64,000 bases of DNA from Candidatus Lachnoclostridium avicola. GTDB taxonomy: Bacteria; Bacillota; Clostridia; Lachnospirales; Lachnospiraceae. A program made the position numbers and the translations under genes. The notes beneath the pieces are model-generated. The model worked only from the letters and a program-made list of their open reading frames with translations, had not been told where the DNA came from and searched no databases. The stretch's first letter is position 1, and the number at the start of each line of letters is the position of its first letter. The stretch is from assembly GCA_019114465.1 (NCBI GenBank), contig DXFM01000005.1, positions 1 to 64,000 on the forward strand, given 5' to 3'. Shown piece after piece: positions 36,046 through 45,400 of this stretch.

Positions 36046-36100
36046 ACCGATTTTATAATTATATATCATTGGATATGTAAAAGCAAACAAAAAAATCGGT
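36046..36100. promoter_or_regulatory. miaB promoter flanked by 9-bp inverted repeat
   Basis: On the minus strand TTGCTT (36081-36086), 17 bases, TATAAT (36058-36063), about 87 bases before the miaB ATG. The promoter is bracketed by ACCGATTTT (36046-36054) and AAAATCGGT (36092-36100), which could be paired operator half-sites or an RNA-level structure only if transcription began further upstream. Confidence 0.55.
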
Positions 36101-36110
36101 GACAATCACA

Positions 36111-36145
36111 AAATTCCCCCGAGACGGGAAATCTCAGGGGAATTT
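36111..36145 (-). terminator. Terminator after the anion permease gene
   Basis: AAATTCCCC / GGGGAATTT with inner GAG/CTC pairs forms a long hairpin about 30 bases past the permease stop; on the minus strand the 3' arm ends in TTT followed by TGTGATT. Acceptable as an intrinsic terminator, although the T-run is short. Confidence 0.6.
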
Positions 36146-36175
36146 ATGTAAAAATCCTGAAAGCAACTGATCAGA

Positions 36176-37465
36176 TCAGTATACAGGGAAAAAGAAATTA
36201 CAGCTGAACGTAATAGATATAATTCCAAGAAGGAGGAATGGAATTACAAATTTTGCCGTTTTCAATGGATTGTGATGGCACACTGCAAAAGCCATGGACG
36301 CAATATTGCTGGCGGTGGGAAATCCCAGCCCAAGAGAGGCCGATAACATAATCACCAGTGCAATCGCGCGGGGATTCATACCTCCTGCCAGAGCCACGCT
36401 GACACCGATGGGGGTAAATGCCAGTATTACGGCGGTGTTATTCAAGAATGTGGTAAGAATTACCGTTACCAGGCTGAACACAAATGAGACAAACAATCCG
36501 CTGGGATTTTCGCCCAAAACATTCAGGATAAAATTTCCCACCACATTCGTCAGGCCTGAGTTGGTCAGCGCGGAGGAAACCACGGTCAGTCCGGCGGCCA
36601 TCCAGACCGTATCAGAAGCCAAAGCTGATACAGCTTCTTTAATGGTAAGTACATTCGTGTAAATCAGTACAAGCACACAGGCGGAAACTATGGCGTAACT
36701 GTAGGCGCCGATCTGGCGGTTAAATGCCATTCCAATGATCATTGCAGCCAGACAGATACTCACCACGATATCTGTTTTCCTTGTGTATATCTGCTCCTTC
36801 CCATTCTGGGCGGAACCTATGGCATTTACATCTATCTTTGTTCTGGGAATCAGCCTCCAGGCAAACAGACAGTAAATGGTCATTACAATAGAAGGAATCA
36901 GGCCGGCTTTTAAAAGATCAAATATTCCTAAAAGGTATTCAGAATTTCCGTCAACCATTTTTTCATAGGTAGCGTTGGTTAGAAGGGGCATAGCCGCGTT
37001 CGCTCCAATGGGAAGTCTTGCAAACCAGGCGCAGGAAATAGCTGCAATCAGAAAATACATACGGGATTGGCACATATCGCTCTCATCATCAAGAGTCTGA
37101 ATCACCAGAAGCATAAACGCCATTGTCGGAGTCATTCCCATAAATTGGATGAGCACAATGCTGAATCCAACTAATCCCAGAAGAAGAACAAAACCATTTT
37201 TTTTCTGCAGAACAGAGATTTTCCTTTTTACCACTTCTGAATAACTGGCCTTCGCAACGGCCGCATTGATGGCAAACGCAGTTGCAATCAAAACGACATT
37301 GGTATTTGAAAATCCGGAAAAGGCGCTTTCCGGTGTAATCACTCCGGTAAGTGTGAGAATGATTACACACGTCATTGAAATTAAACCATACGAATACTTC
37401 CCCACAAAGAAACTGATAATCATGAAGATCAGCACAGCCATTGTTATACCCATTTGTAACGTCAT
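36176..37465 (-). CDS. SLC13/DASS-type anion permease
   Basis: A 429-residue polytopic protein with about eleven to twelve hydrophobic segments. Similar to the divalent-anion:sodium symporter/ArsB superfamily: GFSNTNVVLIATAFAI, RLPIGANAAMPLLTNATYE and TTFLNNTAVILAFTPIGV resemble the paired hairpin-loop SNT-type substrate motifs (here NNT and GAN). Likely substrates are di- or tricarboxylates or sulfate; the sequence does not decide. It lies 27 bases downstream of the esterase gene, probably in one operon. Confidence 0.8.
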   Translation of the reverse strand: MTLQMGITMAVLIFMIISFFVGKYSYGLISMTCVIILTLTGVITPESAFSGFSNTNVVLIATAFAINAAVAKASYSEVVKRKISVLQKKNGFVLLLGLVGFSIVLIQFMGMTPTMAFMLLVIQTLDDESDMCQSRMYFLIAAISCAWFARLPIGANAAMPLLTNATYEKMVDGNSEYLLGIFDLLKAGLIPSIVMTIYCLFAWRLIPRTKIDVNAIGSAQNGKEQIYTRKTDIVVSICLAAMIIGMAFNRQIGAYSYAIVSACVLVLIYTNVLTIKEAVSALASDTVWMAAGLTVVSSALTNSGLTNVVGNFILNVLGENPSGLFVSFVFSLVTVILTTFLNNTAVILAFTPIGVSVALAGGMNPRAIALVIMLSASLGLGFPTASNIASMAFAVCHHNPLKTAKFVIPFLLLGIISITFSCNFFFPVY

Positions 37466-37492
37466 GATCGTTTATCCCCCTTACTTTACTGT

Positions 37493-38410
37493 TTATTTCA
37501 GATATTTGTCAAAAAACTGTACAATGTACTCTTTTACACTGTTCTGAAACAGCTCTCTTGTTCCATGTCCTCCATGACGGATCACGTACAGCATAGACTG
37601 GTCTTCCAGTCCCGCTTCCACCAGCTTTTGATAGTAATGTTCGCTGTTCTCCAATGGAACGATCGTATCTTCATCGCCGTGGAAAATAGCAATGGGGCAG
37701 GTATTTTTGCTTACATAATTATCAGGGCTGGCTTTTTCACAGCGTTCCCTCAGTGTTTTCATATCGCCGCCCATGAGAAGGCCTTCATGAGTCTGCTCCA
37801 TTTTTGACCAGCGGTATCCCGGCTGGGCGATGAGCTTGGCCGAGTAATCATTGAACATTGCCAGATCCACCGGGCCGAACAAGTCAACGGCAGCTTTTAT
37901 TTTGGATGAGTACCCGTTCCATTCATCTGTAATGTGATCCTCTCCATTGTTTGCCAGATATGCAGTCAGATATCCTCCGGCAGACCGTCCAATAGCGCCG
38001 ACTCTTTCGGGGTCCAGATTATATTTGTCTGCATGGGCTCTGAGAAAACGAACGGCCGTTTTACAGTCCTCCACCTGAGCCGGATATTTTGCCTGGTAGG
38101 AACTGCGGTAATCAATGAAGGCCAGAGCATAACCGTGTTCTGCCAAAAACATCATCTCCGCCGCCATCAGATTTTTATCGCATCCGCGGAACCCGGCTCC
38201 GTTGATCCACACAATAACCGGCTGTTTTCCAGTGCTTACCTCATCGTCTATGCCGCTTGCCAGCCGCATTTCACTGTTTCCATTCTGCACGCACAGCGAC
38301 ATATAGAGAACGATTTCATTGCCATTCATATCTTTGACATGGGAAAAGGGAATATTGTCAATAAAATTAATGCTTCTTTTTTCTTTTCCGGGATCCAGTA
38401 CAATTCGCAT
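37493..38410 (-). CDS. Alpha/beta hydrolase (esterase, BD-FAE-like)
   Basis: A 305-residue cytoplasmic esterase or peptidase with no signal peptide. Oxyanion-hole segment VIVWINGAGFRGCDKN, nucleophile elbow GAIGRSAGGYL (Ser near residue 144), Asp in FHGDEDTIVP, His in RHGGHGTREL: a complete triad. Two copies of AAAGGAGAA precede the ATG. Pairing with an anion permease suggests hydrolysis of an imported carboxylate ester, an inference from context. Confidence 0.82.
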   Translation of the reverse strand: MRIVLDPGKEKRSINFIDNIPFSHVKDMNGNEIVLYMSLCVQNGNSEMRLASGIDDEVSTGKQPVIVWINGAGFRGCDKNLMAAEMMFLAEHGYALAFIDYRSSYQAKYPAQVEDCKTAVRFLRAHADKYNLDPERVGAIGRSAGGYLTAYLANNGEDHITDEWNGYSSKIKAAVDLFGPVDLAMFNDYSAKLIAQPGYRWSKMEQTHEGLLMGGDMKTLRERCEKASPDNYVSKNTCPIAIFHGDEDTIVPLENSEHYYQKLVEAGLEDQSMLYVIRHGGHGTRELFQNSVKEYIVQFFDKYLK

Positions 38411-38515
38411 AATTTCTCCTTTAATTCTCCTTTAAAGAACTTTTTCTTGTGATTATTTGGCTTTATCTGCAGATATACCATTCCTGTATCTCCATATTAC
38501 TTGAATCTATACTGT

Positions 38516-38544
38516 TTGACAATTCCCATTTGATTGTATATAAT
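38516..38544 (+). promoter_or_regulatory. Consensus promoter of the LysR gene
   Basis: TTGACA (38516-38521), 17 bases, TATAAT (38539-38544): both hexamers perfect. It lies in the 165-base divergent gap between the esterase/permease pair and the LysR gene, where LysR-type proteins usually bind to regulate both directions. Confidence 0.8.
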
Positions 38545-38575
38545 ATGTCAAAAACTTGTGATTATGGAGAGATAT

Positions 38576-39538
38576 ATGAATCTAAGCCAACTGAACTATT
38601 TCATCGCCATTGCCCGCTGCGGAAATCTGTCTGCAGCTGCCAGGAGTCTGGGAATTTCGCAGCAGGCATTAAGCCAGTATGTTTTAAAAATACAGGGAGA
38701 AACAGAGCTGCAGCTTTTTGACAGGAAAGGAAATCATTTATATCTGACAGAAGCGGGAAAAGTTTATTATCGCTATGGGAAAGAAATACTCGCTGTGATG
38801 GAAAGAACCAGAAATACCATTCAAAATTTGACCTGTCAGCCGGATCATGTGCTGCATATAGGAGTTTCTTCTTTCAGCGGCGTTTCTTTGCTTGCGAGGG
38901 CCATGCTGGATTTTTTTAACAGATATCCCAGGACGGAATTAATCCACCATGAAGGATTTACCCCATCTCTTCTGGAAATGCTCCGAAAAGGGGAAATCCA
39001 GTTTGCTTTGGCCACTGTCGATCCGGCAGATAGCTCTGGAATTCAAGAGATTCCTTTAACCCAGAATGAATTGGTTCTGATGACGCCGCCTTTTCACGGC
39101 AGAGCTCATCAGATCAAGGAATTTCAGAAGCTTCCCAGAGTGAAGCTGGAGGAATTTCGGGATGAGGTTTTTGTTATGCCTACGGAAAAAACAGCCATTT
39201 ATCATCAGATTATGCCCTGCTTTGAAAAAGCAGGCTTTGTTCCGACAGTCGCCTACGCATCGGCCAATCCCATCATGCAGAGAGAGCTGATCCGTTCCGG
39301 ATGTGGTCTGGGATTTTTCAGATATGATCCCCATTCCGACCTTCCCCAGCTGAGGCTGGAACAGCCTGCATATTCGAATATCTCCATTGTGGCTTTAGAA
39401 ACTCACATATTTACAGAGGAGGAAAAATATCTTATATTTCTTTTATACCGACAGCTGACCAAAACTTATGGGGAGTTTCCTGTGAAAGGTGAAATCACAG
39501 AAATAATAAAAGAGCTGAGCCCCATGGAGGTGCTGTGA
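38576..39538 (+). CDS. LysR-family transcriptional regulator
   Basis: A 320-residue LTTR. Winged helix-turn-helix at about 1-60 (ARCGNLSAAARSLGISQQAL), then a linker helix and the periplasmic-binding-like effector domain (about 90-300). The start ATG at 38576 has GGAGAG 4-5 bases before it; earlier ATGs at 38534 and 38564 do not. Divergent to the esterase/permease pair, so it most likely controls them, and co-directional with the HTH-only ORF and dehydrogenase behind it. Confidence 0.88.
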   Translation: MNLSQLNYFIAIARCGNLSAAARSLGISQQALSQYVLKIQGETELQLFDRKGNHLYLTEAGKVYYRYGKEILAVMERTRNTIQNLTCQPDHVLHIGVSSFSGVSLLARAMLDFFNRYPRTELIHHEGFTPSLLEMLRKGEIQFALATVDPADSSGIQEIPLTQNELVLMTPPFHGRAHQIKEFQKLPRVKLEEFRDEVFVMPTEKTAIYHQIMPCFEKAGFVPTVAYASANPIMQRELIRSGCGLGFFRYDPHSDLPQLRLEQPAYSNISIVALETHIFTEEEKYLIFLLYRQLTKTYGEFPVKGEITEIIKELSPMEVL

Positions 39539-39539
39539 T

Positions 39540-39845
39540 ATGAATACGAAAATACTGGAATATATGGTTGCGGTGGCCAGAGAGGGATCTGTATCAAAGG
39601 CGGCGGAAGAATTTTATTTATCCCAGCCTGTTCTCTCCCGCCACATCAAAAAAATTGAAGAGGAACTGGGAACACCGCTTTTTGTCAGGAAACGCAGCGG
39701 CCTGGTTCTCACAGATGCCGGTAGAATTTATATTAGTTCAGCAAAAATGATTCTTCACCTGGAAAGCGAGCTGGAGAATGAGCTGCGGGAAATGAAAGAA
39801 AGGATGGTCAACAATGAAAAAAATACTGATTCTCATGCCGTTTAA
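39540..39845 (+). CDS. LysR-type HTH-only protein (effector domain missing)
   Basis: A 101-residue ORF matching only the N-terminal part of LysR regulators: winged HTH (AREGSVSKAAEEFYLSQPVL... to residue 60) and the dimerisation helix (about 62-90). The whole effector-binding domain is absent. It starts one base after the preceding LysR stop with GGAGG upstream and overlaps the following dehydrogenase gene by 32 bases, so it is translated in an operon. It may be a deletion relic or a stand-alone DNA-binding partner, possibly dimerising with the full LysR. No stop or frameshifted remainder of an effector domain is visible downstream. Confidence 0.75.
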   Translation: MNTKILEYMVAVAREGSVSKAAEEFYLSQPVLSRHIKKIEEELGTPLFVRKRSGLVLTDAGRIYISSAKMILHLESELENELREMKERMVNNEKNTDSHAV

Positions 39846-40761
39846 CGAGTCCCACCGGAAGTATGTGGAGTCCATTGCCGCCGGATGTGAATGCCGCTAC
39901 TCCAGCCGGGAGACGGTGACAGCAAAGGAGGCGGCGGACGCGGACATCATTCTGGGAAATGTTCCGCCCCACCTTCTTCGGGAGGCGAAGCATCTGGAGT
40001 GGATCCAGTTAAACTCCGCCGGCTCTGACGCTTACTGCAAGCCTGGCGTTCTCCGCCCGGAGGTGCTGCTCACCTGCGCCACGGGAGCCTACGGCCTGGC
40101 GGTGTCTGAGGGTATGCTGGCCATGACCATGGCCCTCTGCCGGAAACTGGATCTCTATGCCGGAAATCAGAGGGAAAAGCTGTGGCGGACGGAGGGGGCC
40201 ATCTCCTCTGTGTGGAATTCCACCACTCTGGTTCTGGGACTGGGAGATATCGGAAGGGAATATGCCCGACGCATGAAAGCTCTGGGAAGCTATGTCATCG
40301 GCGTGCGGAGAAATCTTTCCCAGAAACCGGATTACGTGGATGAGCTCCGCCCTATGGAAGATCTGGATGAGCTGCTGCCCCGGGCGGATTTTGTGGCCAT
40401 GTCCCTGCCCAGCACGCCCCAGACCCGCCATCTCATGGATGAGCGCCGTCTGAAGCTGATGAAGAAGGGAAGTTATCTCATCAACGCCGGCCGGGGAGAC
40501 GCCGTCGACTGCCAGGCCCTGAATCAGGCGCTGCGCGCCGGCTGGTCTCTGGCGGGATGCGCCCTGGATGTGACGGAGCCGGAACCCCTTCCCGCCGATC
40601 ATCCTCTTTGGGATGCTCCCCGCGCCATCATCACGCCCCACTGCGCCGGCAATTTCTTCCTTCCGGAGACCTTTGAGCGGGTGGTGCGCATCACCGGGGA
40701 AAATCTGAAAAAATATCTGTCCGGGGACCGGGACGGAATGAGAAACATTGTCAGACACTGA
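39814..40761 (+). CDS. D-2-hydroxyacid dehydrogenase family protein
   Basis: A 315-residue NAD(P)-dependent dehydrogenase of the D-isomer-specific 2-hydroxyacid family (phosphoglycerate/glyoxylate reductase type). Rossmann motif GLGDIGREYARRM near residue 145; catalytic Arg in NAGRGD, Glu in DVTEPEPLP, His in TPHCAGN. GAAAGGATGG lies before the ATG inside the HTH-only ORF. Substrate is unknown; reduction of a 2-keto acid derived from the imported anion is possible. Confidence 0.85.
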   Translation: MKKILILMPFNESHRKYVESIAAGCECRYSSRETVTAKEAADADIILGNVPPHLLREAKHLEWIQLNSAGSDAYCKPGVLRPEVLLTCATGAYGLAVSEGMLAMTMALCRKLDLYAGNQREKLWRTEGAISSVWNSTTLVLGLGDIGREYARRMKALGSYVIGVRRNLSQKPDYVDELRPMEDLDELLPRADFVAMSLPSTPQTRHLMDERRLKLMKKGSYLINAGRGDAVDCQALNQALRAGWSLAGCALDVTEPEPLPADHPLWDAPRAIITPHCAGNFFLPETFERVVRITGENLKKYLSGDRDGMRNIVRH

Positions 40762-40850
40762 CCCCGCGCCGTCAGGGGAAGGCGGCAGCCTGGGAAGGGA
40801 AAGATAAAGGGGCTGGAAGATAAAGAATGTGTTAAAGATGGGAAATTCTC

Positions 40851-40880
40851 TTGACGGGTTTTGCCGTAGATTCCTATAAT
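40851..40880 (+). promoter_or_regulatory. Sigma-A promoter of the AI-2E-family gene
   Basis: TTGACG (40851-40856), 18 bases, TATAAT (40875-40880), about 60 bases before the ATG. The leader has a small GGCGG/CCGCC hairpin where a ribosome binding site would be expected. Confidence 0.65.
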
Positions 40881-40939
40881 ATTTCCTGAGTATCAGTTTT
40901 TGAGAAAGGAACAGGGCGGACAGCCGCCTGAAAAATAAA

Positions 40940-42010
40940 ATGGATCCTAAAAAGACGGAAGCCCGGAGAGGCTTTATCATCAATGTCATGTATTTTCTGC
41001 TGCTTGCAGCGATTGTATTTTTCCTGCTGAGGAATTTTCTTCCCATGTTCGCGCCGTTTCTCATCGGCTTTGTGCTGGCGTCCCTGCTGACGCCTCTGAT
41101 CCGCGCCGTTTCGAGAAAATGGAAGATCCGCCGCCAGGTGGCCTCTGTGGTCATCCTCATTCTGTGCTACGGGCTGATCTTTGCGGCGATCAGCTTTTTC
41201 GGCAGCCGGGTGGTCGGGTTCATCCAGGATCAGGCCGTAAGGCTTCCGGAGTATTACAGAAATTTTCTGGAACCGGGGCTGACCCAGCTCTCTGAGCGGA
41301 TTCTGGCCAGTTTCCCGGAGTCGGAGGGAACGGTGGAGAGCCTTCTTGGCAGCCTGGAAAACAGCGTGCAGACGGGTATCGCGGAGATTTCCGGCGTTCT
41401 CATCGGTATGGGAGCATCCTGGATCGTGGGATTTCCCGGCTTTCTGGTCCAGCTGATTTTTACGGTGATCTCCTCTTTTTTCTTCACCCTGGATCTGGAA
41501 CCGGTGACCAAATTTATACTCCGGCAGTTTGGTCCGGAGCGCAGGAACATGATCCTGGAAATCGTTTTCAGCGCAAAGACGGTGATCTGGAAGATTCTGT
41601 GCGTCTACGCCCTGCTCATGACCATCACCTTTTTTGAGCTGTATCTGGGATTTACCCTGTTAAAAATTCCCATGGCTCCTCTTCTGGCCCTTCTGGTGGC
41701 GGTGGTGGATATCCTGCCGGTGCTGGGAACGGGAACGGTGCTGATTCCCTGGGGCCTGGTGCTTCTGATCCTGGGGAACACCTTCCTGGGAGTGGGAATC
41801 CTGGTTCTCTATCTGGTTATCACGGTGGTGCGGCAGACGCTGGAGCCGAAAATCATTGGAAGCCAGGTGGGACTCCACCCCATCGTCACTCTGCTGTGCA
41901 TTTACGCCGGAGCCCAGCTCATCGGTGTGGTGGGAATCTTTGCCTTCCCTGTAATCGCTACGGTGATCAAAAAGCTGAACGACGAGGGAACGATCCATGT
42001 GATTCGGTAA
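40940..42010 (+). CDS. AI-2E family (PerM/YtvI-like) membrane protein
   Basis: A 356-residue membrane protein with the AI-2E/PerM architecture: two N-terminal helices (about 12-60), a central extracellular loop, then a cluster of C-terminal helices with VDILPVLGTGTVLIPWGL and EPKIIGSQVGLHP. Members include autoinducer exporters, Na+/H+ antiporters and YtvI sporulation proteins; the substrate cannot be told. No Shine-Dalgarno sequence is obvious before the ATG. Terminator follows. Confidence 0.85.
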   Translation: MDPKKTEARRGFIINVMYFLLLAAIVFFLLRNFLPMFAPFLIGFVLASLLTPLIRAVSRKWKIRRQVASVVILILCYGLIFAAISFFGSRVVGFIQDQAVRLPEYYRNFLEPGLTQLSERILASFPESEGTVESLLGSLENSVQTGIAEISGVLIGMGASWIVGFPGFLVQLIFTVISSFFFTLDLEPVTKFILRQFGPERRNMILEIVFSAKTVIWKILCVYALLMTITFFELYLGFTLLKIPMAPLLALLVAVVDILPVLGTGTVLIPWGLVLLILGNTFLGVGILVLYLVITVVRQTLEPKIIGSQVGLHPIVTLLCIYAGAQLIGVVGIFAFPVIATVIKKLNDEGTIHVIR

Positions 42011-42028
42011 TGATGAGTGAATTTTGAG

Positions 42029-42052
42029 AGAGGGAGGCGTTCTCCCTCTTTT
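42029..42052 (+). terminator. Rho-independent terminator after AI-2E-family gene
   Basis: AGAGGGAG pairs with CTCCCTCT around a 5-base loop and is followed by TTTCTATTT, 20 bases past the stop. Confidence 0.85.
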
Positions 42053-42076
42053 CTATTTCCTGATTTTGGAAATCTG

Positions 42077-42105
42077 TTGCATTCCGGGACCAAAATGATT
42101 ATGGT
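42077..42105 (+). promoter_or_regulatory. Weak promoter of the DJ-1/RpiR relic
   Basis: TTGCAT (42077-42082), 17 bases, TATGGT (42100-42105), 20 bases before the ATG, with AGGAGG between. The control region of the original DJ-1-type gene therefore seems intact. Confidence 0.35.
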
Positions 42106-42125
42106 GGTTGTCAGGAGGTAGATAG

Positions 42126-42452
42126 ATGATGAAACGAGCAGCATTAATACTGGCCCGGGGATTTGAGGAGAGCGAGGCTCTCTCCATGGCAGACATTCTC
42201 CGTCGGGCAGATCTGATCCTGATCTTTTCCTATACCGGTTCCTATTTCGATTATCAGGATATGAAGCCCTATCGGAAGCAGCTCTCCGTCCCCAGGATCT
42301 GGATGGTGTCCGGGGGAGACCAGAAGAGCCAGCCCTACGTGGACCGGGTCATCCGCTTTCAGTCTCCCCACGATCAGATCAGCCATCCCTACCAGCTTCA
42401 GTTTGTCGCCGGCCTAATCGCTCAGGAATACGCCGCCCAGGGCGGTCAGTAG
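42126..42452 (+). pseudogene. Chimeric relic: DJ-1/PfpI start fused to RpiR SIS end
   Basis: A 108-codon frame of two unrelated halves. Residues 1-29 (KRAALILARGFEESEALSMA...) are the first strand and helix of a DJ-1/ThiJ/PfpI protein. Residues from about 30 on (DLILIFSYTGSYFDYQDM... to SHPYQLQFVAGLIAQEYA) are the C-terminal part of the SIS domain of a MurR/RpiR-type regulator. Neither fold is complete: DJ-1 lacks its nucleophile elbow, RpiR lacks its HTH and half its SIS domain. The parsimonious explanation is one in-frame deletion joining two neighbouring genes near 42210. AGGAGG 7 bases before the ATG means it may still be translated. Tail-to-tail with the hydrolase gene, overlapping by 7 bases. 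Confidence 0.75.
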
Positions 42453-45400
42453 GTTCTGTTTTTAGCCTGGTTGCCCGCATGGACCCAGGCGGGAATCAGG
42501 ACGCACATGTGTTTGTCCGGATAATACTGACATTCCACATCTGATCCGGCCAGGCACTGGATGGGAATGTAGGCCCGGCTGTCGATGAGTTCGGTGGAGC
42601 CGTCGTGTTCGGTGGGACCGTCCGGCTTTTTGCCCTGGCCTTCTGCTCTGCCCCGAAATTCTTCTATGTACTCGGCCGCCGCGTAGATGGTCCCCTCTTT
42701 CTCCAGGAAAACAGGGTAATCCATGGCGCGGTCCCGGTAATTTTCCAGAATCACAGAGCTTCCTGGCACAGCCACCGTCTTCGGATAGGGAAGGCTGCCC
42801 TTCAAGTACGTGTCAAAGAAACTGCATATGGCCTGGATCACCGGGGCGGACTTCCCGTAATTGCCGCCGGTGTTTTCAAACAGGAAGCAGTCGGCGCCGT
42901 ATCGGCTGCAGGCCTCAAAGGTGCGGTAGGACTGCCGGTCCGGAATGTCCACCCGGACCATGCCCAGCCCGGAAAACAGGGCTGCCGGCGGAAAATCCGG
43001 TCCGATGTGGCTGACCGGGCTGGCTCCAATGGCCTTTTTCAGCATTTCATCCAGGAACGGATCTGTTCCCTCTCTCCCCTGTTCCATGTAATCTCTCAGG
43101 ACTTTGATTCCCTTTCCCTCTCCGGAAAATCCGATCACTTCCGCCAGGGGCGCTTTCGGCCCGTCACTGTTGTCAAATTTCGTCTTCCGGACTTCTTCCG
43201 GATAATCTCTGTACTCTTCCGCAAGGTCCGGACCCATGCGGAGTATGTCCGACCATCCATATCCCACGCAGACCGCCTGAAGCCTGCTGGAGATTCCCTC
43301 ATTTCCTCCCACAGTGCCTTCCAGATCCTTTTCCCCTCCGGAAGCGGCAGCGATCAGGGTGGCGTTGCCGCCGAGAGACTGCCCGCTGCATCCCAGACGG
43401 TCAGGATCAATTTTCAGTTCGCCGGCATGGGCGCGGATATACCGGATGCAGCCTTTCATATCGTATACATAATCCGGGAAACAGTTGGGGGGATAATTGC
43501 GCATATCCACCCCGATCACCGCGTACCCTCTCCGGAGCAGCTCCAGCTGAATGTTGGTCATGTTGGACGGAGTGCCGCTGTAGCCGTGCATATAGAGGAC
43601 GGCCGGCGCCTTCGGATCGCTGCTGTCCATGCGGAATTCTTCCACATACAGAGTCTTTACCGCCGGCAGAAACAGCATCCGGCTGTGGGGGGAGACCGGA
43701 ACGGTGTCCACGATCCGGCGGCGCCGGTACGGCAGAGGCATGAGAACGGGATCCCCGCCGGCGTAATCACAGACGACGCCGTCCTCCTTCGGTTTCCCCT
43801 CCATGGTGAAAGAAAATCCCCCGGCAAACACAGCCGTTCCGTCCTTCATCTCATACTGGGCTTCCGGGCTGTCCGCGCCCATTTTCTTCCACTGTCCGTT
43901 GCCGTAGAGATACACGTGGTCCCGGAAGAAATAGAGAGTTCCCGGTCCTTCGTAATCTTCGGTTTTCACCGTTCCGTTGTACACGTTCTCCTCGTGTTCG
44001 ATGAAGGGCACCCGGATGAAGGAAGGGTGATCCCCGCCCTGATACAGGGTGATGACGGGAAGACGGCCATTCTCATACATGGGATGCTGGAAAGCCTTCC
44101 GGTTGGCACAGGTGATGGTCAGGCGCAGACGGCTCCCCTTCTCAAAGTGTCTGGTGGTGGGCTCAATGGCAAACTGCAGATGGGTGGGTTTGTTCATGCC
44201 CTCGGCCAGGCACCGCTCCATATCGGCCCGCATGCAGGGATGGTAGAACGCCCCCGCCTCGTCCCAGGCCTTTCTGGGAGCTGTGGTCCGGTGGGAGGCC
44301 CGCAGCATGCCCATGGATACGTACCGGGACTCTCCGTTTTTCAGAACCTCTTCCAGATATACGATGAAATCCGCGTCCGGCTGATCGCAGGTCACCCACA
44401 GATCCACTCCCACATTTCCGGCGATTTCATTGCGGTAACGGCCGTAGAGAGGCAGGGACGTAAAAGTCAGCCCCTTGTTGTCCACGCCGGGAGTCATATC
44501 CCCATCCCAGGTGAGGACCATCCGCTCAAAGGTGCCGCCCTCCCCGTTGTCAAAGACTTCTATGGACGGGTCCACCTGGTAGTCGGTGGTCTGAACTGCC
44601 TCCGGCTTGGTCAGGGAAAGGGAGCCGTCATTGACAGAACCGCAGGTGCCGGACCGGTCCGCTGTCAGATAGAATACGGTCCGCCTCTCATTTTCCACTG
44701 GCCAGGTATCGGAAAATCTCCACCGCTTTCCCTCTTCCGCTCCAATCATGTAGTACACGTAGGGAGGACGCTTGTCAAGACCGTTGTCCACGCCCTTTAA
44801 CAGGTTGTCCAGCCATTTGTGATGCTCCGCCAGCATGTCAAACTGCCCTTCCGGATAGGTGACGTCGGCGGTGGAGCGGGTGCACTGTCTGTGGGTCCAG
44901 GGCCCCAGAACGATGGAACCGCCCCACTCCTTGGACGCCATCAGCTGGCCAAAGGTTCCGGACTCGCAGAGCCCGGCAAACTGATGTACCCGGATATCGG
45001 TCTTTTGAAATACCTCCAGGTCGGTGATGGGCGGAATGGTCAGGTTGGTCTTCTCTCCGCCGAAGTTGGGGTTTTCATCGTCCCGGCACATATTTTCCAG
45101 CAGCAGGGAATCCATAAAACGCTTGTTTTTCCCATACTGCCCGGTGAGGTAAGCCTCGTAGGCCATATCTCCCGTTGGATCCTCGTCCACCGGCTCCACC
45201 TGGGGATCCGCAAGAAATTCTTCCTTTGTCTTTTTCACCGGGCTGATGGAACTTCCGGAGACGTTCCCGCGCCGGTGCATGGGGATGGCGGAGACGCCGT
45301 TGGGATAGTCCTGATAGTAGAAATCCGGATCGGCCACAATGGGGGTGATTCCCTTTAAGCCCCTGCTGGGGGCCGGGCGGGTGACTGCGGAGGCAAACTG

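Noticed and set aside
42605-44800. 731-codon plus-strand frame opposite the tandem hydrolase
   Set aside because: It is an antisense shadow: the minus-strand frame has clear domain motifs, while this translation has no recognisable fold, and no ribosome binding site is needed to explain it.
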